Part shown: piece by piece, positions 10,685 to 23,800 of the stretch | Layout of the letters: every line of letters begins with the position of its first letter | Position numbering within the stretch: the first letter of the stretch is position 1 | Source: Trifolium pratense | Lineage: Eukaryota > Streptophyta > Magnoliopsida > Fabales > Fabaceae | DNA: 64,000 bases | Assembly (NCBI RefSeq): GCF_020283565.1 | Contig: NC_060061.1 | Coordinates: 2,232,001-2,296,000 of the forward strand | Reading direction: 5' to 3' | Notes under the pieces: model-generated | Seen by the model: the letters and a program-made list of their open reading frames with translations, nothing else | Databases searched by the model: none | Told to the model about the DNA's origin: nothing | Program-made: the position numbers and the translations under genes

Positions 10685-10900
10685 TTTATTAATCTTCTAG
10701 AAAATAATAACAATAAAATAACTAAGCAAAGGATACTGATGTGATGAAGGCTATATATATTTTAGACTTTTATTGCAAACTTTACCGAACAAAAGTAGAC
10801 ATGTGATGCAAAAAAAGGCAAGAAACTTGCACTGAGGGGAGTGAACACCTAGGGAAAAGACGATGTGTTTTGAAAGGCATGCTCCTCACTGCACGAATGG
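10685..10900. repeat. Diverged duplicate of 2885-3100
   Basis: Several 15-20 bp words are shared in the same order and orientation with 2885-3100. The segment lies about 370 bp upstream of the dirigent-like start. No element ends are visible, so it may be an old local duplication rather than a transposon. Confidence 0.6.
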
Positions 10901-11809
10901 TGAATTCAAGTTCAAGCTTCGATCATCGTGCAATACTACTACTTACCATTAATTTTGTTCATCTTTTTTTTAAAATATCAAAATAATCTCCATCTCATTC
11001 CACTCCACTCTATTACATTGCACCATAAAAACCTCCAAGGACGAACCTTTGTTACTTTGGCGTGTAAAATGTTAGCAAATATAGGATGTGTTTTGAAACT
11101 TTGTTAATTAATGACAAACCATAAAATTGTGGAATACCCTTAAGATTGAGTATCATAATGACGACAAGGATAAAGGAAATTGGAGCATCAATGACACTAC
11201 TAAATATTTGACATTCATCGGCTCAATGGCTTATCAGAGTCCTAAGATCTATGACGCTTTCTTTACAACTTTTTGAACAAGCGTTTTCTTTACAACTCCC
11301 GTCCAGATCACAATATCCATTAGTCTGCATCGGAGAACTTGGACAAAAGACGTATTTGGAATACAATGGAGGCTATAGAGACATATTCGGAGAACTTCGA
11401 CTGATTAAATAAAACTTCGCATAAACCATCTACAAAAAAAACTTCGCATAAACCATCTACAAAAAAAAAAAAAAAAACTAGGTATAAACTATAAACCGGA
11501 CCGCGATTGCATGACTTTTGTGCGCGAAAGACAGAGTGCTTTGGGCAATTTATATCCGTTTGATCAATCAAGTGAACTAAAGCATGACATGTGTCCCCTT
11601 TCTTACTCCAAATCAAATTTTTCTAATTCCAATTCAGATGGGTTTGTCAAAAAAAAAAAACAATTTTTGTATGAAGTGACACGTGGGAAAATCTAAAACG
11701 TGAGATTGATGCGACGGTTGTCATAAGCCCCAAGCAGTCTGCCTTTCCCGGGTTAAAGTCACGCAATCCCGGTCCGGCATAAACCCATACCAACAACTCT
11801 GTAGCAGAG
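10901..11809. other. Intergenic DNA and presumed promoter of the TPR gene
   Basis: No ORF of interest is present. A 26-bp word containing TTCGCATAAACCATCTAC is repeated directly in tandem at about 11411-11465. The final 110 bp before the TPR start are GC-richer, as expected for a 5' UTR. Confidence 0.5.
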
Positions 11810-14800
11810 ATGTCTCTCCGCATGGCAATGGCTAAACTACTTAAAAAACTTCGCTTTTCTGCTTCCCACGCTTTCTCCTCCTCTACAGTTACCACTAATT
11901 CATTGCCCGTTTCATTTTCCGGTACGGTTTTTGCTTCTCATTTGATTTGATTTTTATTTTTTTTTGTACAGTTATTCTGCAAAAAGGAAGATGATTTTTG
12001 ACTTATTCTTACTTTTTAATTTAATTTAATATTATTTTCTAGGTAAAAGACTTTCTCACTGGTATCAAACTGGAGAATATGGTTGGAGAGCAAATCTTAG
12101 GGATCCTTGTTTATGGATTGTTATATCTGGACATGTAGGTATGTTTTTTATAACTAACTAACACATGATTTGTTGTATTATATTGATACCATATTACCAT
12201 ATGTGTATGAAGCACGAACACTGATATATCGACACCAATCTTAATTTTGTGAAAATTTAATGTGATTACATGTGTTAGTGTCATCTCGGTGTTCGATACC
12301 AGACACGCCGTCAATATAAAGTGTCAGTGTTGCATAATTTCTATATGATGATATTTATTCTACATTTTGTTCCTATCTTTTGCTTAAAGTAATTCAATAT
12401 GGAGAGTTAGGTAGCAAAGTTGAATTTTTTTGTTTATTGAATGGAGATCAAAATGAGAATTACTGCGAGCTTGTACTTGTTAGTACACTCTCTTGTTTTT
12501 TCTTTTCGCCTATTATATTCCATCGTTTACTGGCTTGATCACTTGCTTATAGAATAATACCCCGGAGCCAGAAGCTTGAATCACATTCCTTTCCTTTATA
12601 GTCAAAGAATACATGTTAACTCCAGCAGCTTATGTTTCTAGGTGCTGTCTCAAAGATAGGTTTTATCTCTGACACGCTTCTCATCCTAAAAACTTAAGTC
12701 TTGAATAATGGATATAGCAAAGACTCACCCTTACCTTCCATTGGAATTTCTTTTAATTAAGATAACAAGGACTGTGAGGATTGAAATCTTGATTAAAAGA
12801 GGATTTGATATTGTGTAAAAAATATAAGTAACCATAAAAATTAATGTAGACATGTTGTTTTTTCCGTAAGAAAAATCTGTAACAAATTGTCTGTTCAACC
12901 TCTTTCCATGCTGTTTATACTTAGGGCCAATGGTGATTCAGTGGACTATTAAAATCTTGATTCTCATGATATACTGTGGAAACTAGTTAGTATTTACTCT
13001 TAAAATTAGGGTTGGATCTAATTCAACCCTAGAAAACTGGCTTGTAAGGTGAAACATGTCTTGCACTTATAAACAAATTTTCAGGCCATATCTTATCCGA
13101 TGTTAGACTCTCAACATATCCCCTCACGTCAAAACCTGGACATTTGGAGTGTGACCTGAGTGGCCTGATAACGGGTGGCCTAACTGATCTAAGATATACT
13201 ATCTTAAAATTCGGTCTGACTGATAGCTTCCACTTATAAACACATTTTCAGATCACATCTCATCCAATATGAGACTCTCAACAGTTACCAACAATCAGAT
13301 TGACCAAACTAAATGATTGTTAAATTAGTTTCTCCGTAACTCAATGCAAAACTTAATATAGTTCCCATGTTGAATATTTTCTTTGTTGTCCTTCAGATTC
13401 CTAATCTGACATCCAGAATTATTGAATTGACCTTTTGAAATTTTGTCGGGTGTTTCTTGCCTCTGTTTGCCTTGAATCTTTGTCTAAGTGTATTACATAG
13501 TTGGTCCTAAATCTGGAGAATAGAAGAGCGTTCTTTTGGTAGTCGACAACCAGTGTGAAGCCTTGTTGAATCTATATGAAATGGATTAGTTCAGACACAA
13601 AAAATTATACTGATTGCCTATATTTTCATTTTTGGCCTATTACTTTTTTTTTTTTTTTTTGGTTTTTTCGTTTAGCTTGATTCTCCTATCTTGAGATAAG
13701 GGATTATGTAAGTGGTGTATTTTTCGAAATAAAAATAAGGAAACTCTATTAGGGAGATTTTTTTAATATAAATCTTTGAAAATAGGAAACAATAAAAACG
13801 AGGTGACACTTTTGTACTCGATGGTGAACACTAAAAATATTTTCTGAAACCAAACAGGCCTCTTCTGGTATGAGATTTTACATAATGGTTGTTTGCTGAA
13901 AATTTTCCCATGAAAAACTATATAATGGTGTATTAGTCAATATTAATAGTAGAAGTTGATTAAACAATACTCTCAGATAGTTTACATTGACTACTCGGAG
14001 TTTTGTGTAGTTGTGACTCTGGGGATTAGTGCCAACACTGCGTTTGCAGAGGATGTAACGTCCGAAACATCTTCTGCAAATAGCACCGGGGATGACTTAA
14101 CTGGATTAAGAAAAATTGAGGATGGTTCTGTAGCATCAAATATACATACAGCAAAATGGAGAGTCTTTACCGATAAAGGAAGAGAGCTTTTCCTACAGGC
14201 ACACAGTTTCTTCCCTGTTGCTTTGCTTTAAAATTCTATTCATTTCTGTTATATGCACCAAAGGATGTTGTTGATTATATATTATTTCTCCACGTTCTTC
14301 TAGGGAAAATTAGATGATGCTGAAAGACTATTCGTAGCTGCCATACAAGAAGCTAAAGAAGGTTTTGGCGAGCAAGATCCGCATGTTGCGTCTGCATGCA
14401 ACAATCTGGTTGGTTTACCCACTCTTCATAATTGATTCTTTATTAATTGTTTTATGAACTATACAATAAATCCTCGAGAGTTTTCCTCTTTAAGACAATA
14501 AACACTATCCTAGTTCTTGGTGACACTTAGATTTGTTCAATTATTTCTGAAGCATTTGAATTTCTGTTAAGAAACGTTTGTACATAGATCATAATTCTTA
14601 AAAAGGAATACTGGTAATCCACATACCGAGACAGTTTATGAGATCTACATTTGATACACAACTTACAATATTCAAACCTCGGATAATTTGAAGACAGTGG
14701 TGGAGGGAAGTATAACAAACTTTCAGCTTATGTATGAGCATGAACCTTCACAACTCAAATTTACAATCTTAGTTATAACACAAAAAGTTCTTGCAATGTT

Positions 14801-17800
14801 AGTTATCTTGTGTGTTCAAACACCAGTACTTTTTTTTATTGTTGTTCAAGTATCATGAGCACGATCCTTCACAACTCAAATTTGCAACAAAAATGTGGAA
14901 ACTGCCTTTAGAGAGGCAATGTTGAATTTGCACCTATTGTTAAAGGTTAACTGAGAAAGTAAATGAATCTATTGTTACACAACTCAAATTTCTATTGTTG
15001 CCTTTACCAGGCAGAGTTGTACAGAGTAAAAAAGGCATTCGACAAAGCAGAACCGTTGTATTTGGAAGCTATCAAGATCTTAGAGGAATCTTTTGGTCCT
15101 GATGATGTAAGGTAAGGTGTGGTTGCTGTGTAAACCATTACCAACTTGTTGATTGATAGGGAAAATAATCTTATACTGACAGTGGATGGATCAAATAAAA
15201 GTTCTTATGAATGAGATTGATTTTTACTCTTTTATCTGTTATAAATTTCCTTCTTCTACAATAGTTATTCAGTGAAAATGAAAATATATCAAATTAAAAT
15301 CTAAAGCCTATGGCTAACTGTGATCATGCAGGGTTGCGGTTGCTGTTCACAACCTAGGGCAGTTCTATGTTGGACAGAGGATGTTGGAAAAAGCTCGAGT
15401 TAGCTATGAGGTAATTTGTGAATTTAACAATCTTGATTCTGATGATATGTGCGTTGATTATCTTTTTCCATCTATTGCATGGAGGATAACTTTATCCAAC
15501 AATTTTAATTAATACTGGTCAACTTCACCCCATTTTCATATAACTCTCCACTGCACTTTATGATAAAGTCTTTATCAATGTTGTGAAACACGTAAATCAA
15601 ATTAGGATCGGGAGGAGGGTAATAGGTCATTACTTGGATAATCGTAACACAATCGTAAGATCCAACCAAAATACAGGATCATAAATCGGAGAAGGATTGT
15701 AATACAAAATTGTAGGATTGTAACCTCTAAAATCATAACCAAATTCATAATCATAACAAATAACTCAACATAAAAATTATAATTCAAAACTCAAACAAAA
15801 CATAAGTTCAAACATAAACCAATCAGATGACTTGAAACAACAAATCAAATATGTTCAAACATGAGCAAATAATTCAAACTAAAGCAAATAACTTAATCCT
15901 AATGTAAAACTACTACTCTAGATATCTATGATATTATTCAATCCTAATTTAGGAAAACCATTATCCATATGATCTTCATTCTTATCAATTTCATCTTCAG
16001 CGTGATCATTGTCATTAGGAATCTCCAAATCATCTCCTAGTGCAACGCCAATACCACCATTAGCATCTTCTTCTCCAACTTCAATTGGAGCATGCAAATC
16101 TGAATTATCTTCAACATTATCCGCAACCCACTCATCATCAGAAGCAAGATCTTCTATGTCATAATCCTTTCCTTTGCTAGCTTGCTTCTTCTTGTTTAGT
16201 CTTGAATTTACCATCACAAAGACCACATCATTCATGGTCTTTTGCTTTAAACAATTTATTTTCTTTGGTGTGGACCTAAATATTTATAAAATTAATAAAA
16301 ACACAATATACTAGGTAATTCAAAAAACAAAGCATAAATTAGTTTATAAATTTTGAATATTACTGTTTCAAAGGCGCTCCAATTACACTCACAGCCAGAT
16401 GAGCTACATGTCAAGATCAATATTTGAATAGCAAACCTTAGCAACTCCGGACATGTATCACCATACGATTCCCACCATTGTGCAGGAGTTTTGGTCTTAA
16501 GTGCATGAGTAGCTAATTCACCACCAAACATTCCAGCTTTACTTTTGAATTACTCCAATTGAGCATCAATCTTTATGCTGAAGATGAAATTGATGAGAAT
16601 GAAGATCATATGGAGGATGATTTTCCTGAATTAGGATTGAATAATATCATAGATATCTAGAGTTATTTGCTTCAGTTTGAATTACTTTCTTCTGCTTGAA
16701 CTTATTTGATTTGCTTCTGTTTCAAGTTATGTGATTTGTTTATGTTTGAACGTATGTTGAATTGTTTGAGTTTTGAATCTTAATTTTTATGTTGAGTTAT
16801 CTGTCATGATTATGAATTTGGTTATGATTTTAGAGGTTATGATCCTACGATTTTGTATTACGATCGCCGATCTATGATCCTCTATTTTGGTAGGATCTTA
16901 CGATTCGTGTTACGATTATCCGAGTTACGAACAACTACCCTCCTCCCGATTCCGATGTACACGTTTCACAACATTGGTCATTCCCTCTTCCACTTCACAC
17001 ATAATAAGCTGTCATGTTTTTAAAGTGCTATTAGTCTATTCCTTCGCGTTTCTTCAATTATACTAACCACCTTATCTCGTTTTTTTTTTAACAGCGCGCT
17101 TTGAAGGTATGGACTTATTATGCTCAGGCAGAGACAGTTATTTTCCTCTGTATACTGTAACCACTTTATAATTCTTTAGTATATCTTAACACCGTTTCAT
17201 TGTTTGATGGAGGCCATATGAAGTCTTAATTTTGATGTCTATTTATTCAGATAAAAAGGCGTGTTCTGGGATATGGCCATTCAGAATGTTCAGATACAAT
17301 GTATCAGATCGGCATGGTAATTATTTGTCCTTTCAATATGTTGGGTTTTTGTATATTGGCTACATTTTGCAAAAACATATTTTAGCCAAGTGTTGAGACA
17401 AGTGTGCTGACCCCAAGTGTTGTGACAAATGTTGTGACATTTTGGAACAACACCTGACTCTGTTCCTGCGCGCGCCAGCTGGATGTTATTATTTTCTACT
17501 CAATCTTTTGAAGATCTGTTTGAAGAATTATGTCAAGGTTTCTTACAGAGGAAGGCGCACGTGTTTAATGTGTTTCATGAGGCAGCTAAACCCTAGTTTT
17601 ATTTTCCAAAAGAATTATATTTTTGGAAAATATATTTTTGCGGTTTCAAAAATATAACTATTGTTTTCAAAAATATATCACTGCTGCCGCAATTCTAGAA
17701 GCCCTAATTTTTCTTGAAGCCCAAGTCATTCTACTGCTATAAATACGAAGGCAAGCATATGGTTTCAAGCATCTAAAATCGAGTCTTACAAAGCGTGTGT

Positions 17801-20800
17801 TTTTAGGGATTTTAGAGTGTTAATTGTGAGCCTATCTTGTGTCTCATTGATGCAAGCTTAGGACCTGAGTGTTATTGAGTTGTAAGTGTGAACTTCTCCT
17901 AAGCTTTGAAGTACGGAGATTGTTCTATTGTGTTGTGTGGTTTACTCGCAAGCTTTTAAGCAAGAGTGAATCCTAGTTTTTAGGAGTGTGTCTCCAACCG
18001 TTGTAATAGTCTGAGTTGAATAGCAGCGCTGTCTGTGTTGCTAAGGTGGGAATTGGGACGGGGTCTCATATCTAGGAGTTCCTAGGTAGAAGTTGCATTG
18101 GGTAGGGATTAAGTGAGAAGTTGTAAACGGGTGAGTTTAGCTTCGAAGTAATACTGCTGATAGTGGACTTCATTCCTGGATTGGTATCCCCCAGAGTAGG
18201 CTTTAGGCTGAACTGGGTTAACAACTCTCGTGTGTTATTTACTTTACTGTTTGTATTGTTTGATGTTATTTACTCTGTTTATAGACAAGTGTTGGCGCAC
18301 CTGTGACAACATCTGTCTACAACAGACAAGTGTTACTACACCTTGAGCAACACCTGTCCACTGTGTGCCAGGAATTTCAATTGGCATCAGAGCAGGCACC
18401 CTGTTCTGAATTTTAGGGTGAGCTCCAGGGAAATCGTTTCTGGCAAGGATGGACAAAGAAGGAGGTTTTGTTACCAGACCACCTCTCTTGGTTGGCGCTT
18501 CAAACTATGACTATTGGAAGTCCCGCATGATGGCCTTCCTAAAACAAATTGATAGCAAGACATGGAAGGCAATTCTGAGAGGATGGACTCCACCTGTGAA
18601 GATGGACAAAGATGGTAAACCAACTCTTGAGTTGAAATCTGCTGAAGAATGGTCCAAAGAAGAAGATGAGCTTGCTCTTGCAAACTCAAAAGCATTGTAT
18701 GCACTATATAATGGTGTTGACAAGCACATATTCAGACTCATCAAAAAGTGTGTCTGTGCTAAGGAAGCTTGGACAATTCTTGAGACTGTTCATGAAGGTA
18801 CCTCTAAAGTGAAGCTGTCTAAGCTACAACTCCTAACAACTAAGTTTGAGAATCTGAGAATGAATGATGATGAAACCATTCAGGATTTTCACATGACCAT
18901 ACTTGATTTTGACAATCAATTTGATGCCTTGGGTGAAAAGATACCTGAAGAAAAGCTGGTAAGAAAAATGCTCAGGTCTCTACCTAAGAAGTTTGACATG
19001 AAAGTCACAGCTATAGAAGAAGCAAAGGATATCACAGATATGAAGCTAGATGAACTGGTTGGTTCACTACAAACCTATGAGGTAGCCACAAATGAAAAGA
19101 TGGATAAGAAAAACAAAAGTATTGCTTTTGTTTCAAATGCTGAGGAAGAAGATCAACTGAGTGACACAGAATCTGAACAAAGCATCTCTGATGCAATGGT
19201 TCTCTTGGGAAAACAATTTAATAAGGTACTAAAGAGAATGGACAAACGCTCTAAGACAGGTGCAGCTGACATTGGTCGCAACACTTACAGGAATTTCAGA
19301 AAACCTGTAACAGATGAGAAATCAGCTCCAAATAAAGGTGTTCAATGTCATGAATGTGAAGGGTTTGGTCACATTAGAAGTGAATGTGGAACCTTTCTGA
19401 AGAAACAAAAGAAGGGGTTAACTGTAACTTGGTCAGATGAAGATTCTGAAGGAGAAGCCGATACTGCAAAAGCTATACATGTGTTGACAAGTGTTTGCAC
19501 ATCTGACACTGAATCATGTGAAGAAGAACTAACCTTTGATGAACTTGCTGAATCATATAAAAAGCTGTGTCTGAAGAGTGCAGAAGTCTGCAGAGTCTCT
19601 GAAGAGCAAAAAGAGACAATCACTAAGTTGCAAACTGAGAAAGCTGCTAATTTGTCAAGAGTCTCTGAATTTAGTACTAAATGGGAAGATAGTTTAAAGA
19701 TCATTGAGGAACAGAAGGCAACTATCATCAACTTAGAAGCTGACAAGATCAAACAACTGACTGAGATAGCCCATCTGAATGAAGAGGTAACTGATTTAAA
19801 CTCTCATCTTGAGAATTTAAAGAAGCATGTTCTTAGGCTATTCAAAGGAAGTGATCTAGATGAAATTCTGGAAACCTTGCCTGCTCCTAGTAGATCCAAA
19901 ACAGGCATTGGGTATGAATACAAAAATGTTAATAGGATTATGGATTACAACAAAGAAGGGAAATTTTTGCCTGAGTTGAGTAAACAACCGTCTCCAAAAA
20001 TGCATGACAGGATGTCACCACACCTGTCTCCTAGACAGCAGAGACAAGTATTGCCACATATGGCACCACATCAGCAAAGATGGCAGAGACCTAGGTTTAT
20101 ACCTAGACCAAGAAGCAGGTACCATTCATGGAGATGTCATCACTGTGGAAGAAAGGGGCACATAAGGCCTTATTGCTACAAACTGTATGGTTATCCAAGT
20201 GAAATTCCACAAGAACCTGATCAATCCATCACTAAAACAAAGATGGAATGGAAGCAAAAAGATGATGCAACCAATACCAAGGAGTATACAGCTGAAAGCA
20301 GTAGGAAAGGTTTGATTGCCCATACGTCTCTCAGAGCCTCATCAAAAGAAGATTGGTACTTTGATAGTGGTTGTTCTAGACACATGACTGGTGTTGAAAA
20401 ATATTTAAAAGAAGTAAAATCCTATGCCACAAGCTTTGTGACATTTGGAGATGGAGCAAAGGGGGAAATCAGAGGTATTGGAAGACTGATTGACCATGGT
20501 CTACCAAAACTTGAAAATGTTCTCCTTGTAAAAGGACTAACTGCCAATCTAATCAGTATAAGCCAACTATGTGATCAAGGCATGAAAGTCAACTTTACAA
20601 AAAATGAATGTCTGGTCAGCAATGATGAAGGAGACATCCTTATGAGGGGTGTTAGATCAAAAGACAACTGCTACTTGTGGATCCCTCTTGAAGAAGGTAA
20701 TGTATCTACATGTCTCTTAACTAAAAATGAAGAGGTTAAGCTATGGCATCAAAAATTAGGACACCTTAACCTGAAGAGCATGAAGAGAGTCATATCAGAG

Positions 20801-23800
20801 GAAGCTGTCAGAGGACTACCAATCTTACAGATACAGGAAGGCAATATCTGTGGTGAATGTCAGATTGGGAAGCAAACCAAAGTGTCGCACCAAAAGTTGC
20901 AACACTTGTCCACCTCTAGAGTTCTTGAGTTACTACATATGGATCTGATGGGGCCCATACAAGTTGAGAGTCTTGGAGGTAAGAAATATGTTCTTGTTAT
21001 TGTTGATGACTTCTCTAGGTATACTTGGGTGAATTTCATTAGGGAAAAATCTGAGACATTTGAAGAATTCAAAAACCTTTGTGTACAACTTCAAAAAGAG
21101 AAAGACTGTGGTATTGTAAGAATCAGAAGTGACCATGGTAAGGAATTTGAAAACTCTAAATTTGCTGACTTTTGTGCTGCTGAAGGAATAATTCATGAAT
21201 TCTCTTCACCAATTACACCTCAACAAAATGGTGTGGTTGAAAGAAAGAATAGAACCTTACAGGAATCTGCTAGAGTAATGTTGCATGCCAAAAATGTTCC
21301 TTACAAATTCTGGGCTGAAGCCATGAATACAGCATGTTACATTCACAATAGAGTAACATTAAGAAAAGGTACTGCTACAACACTATATGAACTATGGAAG
21401 AACAGGAAGCCTACTGTGAAGTATTTCCATGTGTTTGGGTCAAAATGTTACATTCTGGCAGATAGAGAACCTAGGAGAAAATTGGATCCCAAAAGTGATG
21501 AGGGGATATTTTTAGGTTACTCAACCAACAGCAGAGCGTACAGGGTTTTTAACTCCAGAACAAGAACTATGATGGAATCAATTAATGTTGTTGTTGATGA
21601 CAGTGATACAACAAGTGCAGATCCAGCTGAAGAGACAGATGTCATAACACCTGTCCCAACACCTGATGAAGATCAAACTGAACCTGAACCTGATCAACAT
21701 TCTGAGTCTACTACAGAGGTTCCTAGACCAAACAAGGGACCATCTACTAGAACACAGAAGAATCATCCTCTGGAACTTGTCATTGGAAATCCAAATCAAG
21801 GAATTGCAACAAGAAGATCAAAAGAAGCAATCTCCAATTCATGTTTCATATCAAAGATTGAACCAAAGAATGTTAAAGAAGCTTTGACTGATGAATACTG
21901 GATCAATGCTATGCAGGAGGAACTAACTCAGTTCAAAAGAAGTGAGGTATGGGATCTAGTACCTAGACCAGATGGTATAAATGTTATTGGTACAAAGTGG
22001 GTATACAAGAACAAAACTGATGAAAATGGTGATATTACTAGAAATAAAGCCAGACTTGTAGCACAAGGATACACCCAGATAGAAGGAGTAGATTTTGATG
22101 AGACTTTTGCTCCAGTTGCTCGCTTGGAGTCCATAAGATTACTCTTGGCTGTGGCATGCATCTTGAAATTCAAGCTATACCAAATGGATGTAAAAAGTGC
22201 ATTCCTAAATGGTTATCTAAATGAAGAGGTTTATGTTGAACAACCAAAAGGGTTTGTAGATCCAAGCTTTCCTAACCATGTTTACAAACTAAAGAAAGCA
22301 CTTTATGGATTGAAACAAGCCCCTAGAGCATGGTATGAAAGGTTGACTGAATTTCTTGTCAGCCATGGATACAAAAAGGGTGGAAATGACAAAACCCTGT
22401 TTGTAAGAGAAGAAAAAGGGAAGCTAATGATAGCTCAGATATATGTAGATGATATTGTATTTGGTGGAATGTCGCGACAAATGGTGGAACACTTTGTGCA
22501 TCAAATGCAATCTGAATTTGAAATGAGTCTTGTAGGTGAGCTAACTTATTTTTTAGGTCTTCAGGTCAAACAAATGGAAGACACTATATTTATCTCTCAA
22601 GAAAAATATGCAAGAAACATTGTGAAGAAATTTGGTATGGAAGGTGGCAGTCACAAAAGGACACCTGCACCTACACACTTGAAGCTCACCAAAGATGAGA
22701 AAGGGGTTGATGTGGATCAAAGTCTCTATAGAAGTATGATTGGGAGCTTACTATATCTCACAGCTAGCAGGCCTGATATCATGTTTGCAGTTGGTGTTTG
22801 TGCTAGATACCAATCTGAACCCAAGATGAGTCATCTGACTCAAGTAAAGAGGATCTTCAAATATGTCAATGGCACATGTGGCTATGGAATTCTATACACT
22901 CATGGCAATGATTCTACCTTAATTGGATTTTGTGATGCAGATTGGGCTGGAAGTGCTGATGATAGAAAGAGCACCTCTGGTGCATGTTTCTTCTTGGGAA
23001 ACAATCTAGTATCTTGGTTTAGTAAGAAGCAAAATAGTGTGTCTCTATCAACAGCTGAGGCAGAATATATAGCAGCTGGGAGTAGTTGCTCTCAATTGTT
23101 ATGGATGAGACAAATGTTGAAGGAGTATAGTGTGGAGCAAGATGTCATGACACTTTACTGTGACAATCTGAGTGCTATAAACATCTCAAAAAATCCTATT
23201 CAACATAGTAGGACTAAGCACATTGATATACGTCATCATTTTATAAGGGAGCTTGTAGAAGAAAAAATTGTTACACTTGAGCACATTGCATCTGAAGAAC
23301 AGTTAGCAGACATTTTTACTAAGGCGTTAGATGCAAGTCAATTTGAAAATTTAAGAGGCAAACTTGGAATTTGCCTTTTTGAAGACAAATAGCAGTTACA
23401 GCAGGCAATGCGTGTAACTACCTCTCATCACTTTAAGTTACACGCAAATCAAGGAAGTTCTCATTCAACTTCCCTCAACCTCCATCAACCACAATCATTA
23501 TTTTTCATCTATTCTCTCTCTCACGCTCAAAAACTCTCTATCTTCCTCATCAACATCTCTCTGACTTCTCCTTTTCTCAGAAAACCTCAAATCCAAATCA
23601 TGTCGAACTCTGTCAAATCTTCACCAACAAAGTCAGATGCTACTCCATCACTACAAAAGGTGGTAATCGATGCTGTTCCCCTCACCACCATACCTTCCAC
23701 AAGTCCAACGATGAGGAGAAAATCAGTTGCGAAAAAGGAAAAATTATCACGAACGAGCATAAATCCTTCATCTCCCTCCTCTTCAATTAAGAAAGCGAAG

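Noticed and set aside
10917..10945. microRNA-like hairpin TGCACGA...TCGTGCA
   Set aside because: The stem is only seven base pairs with a mostly unpaired interior.
17442..17657. 71-aa ORF in the 5' LTR, repeated identically at 26566-26781 in the 3' LTR
   Set aside because: It lies within the LTR, has no start context or family match, and repeats only because the LTRs are identical.
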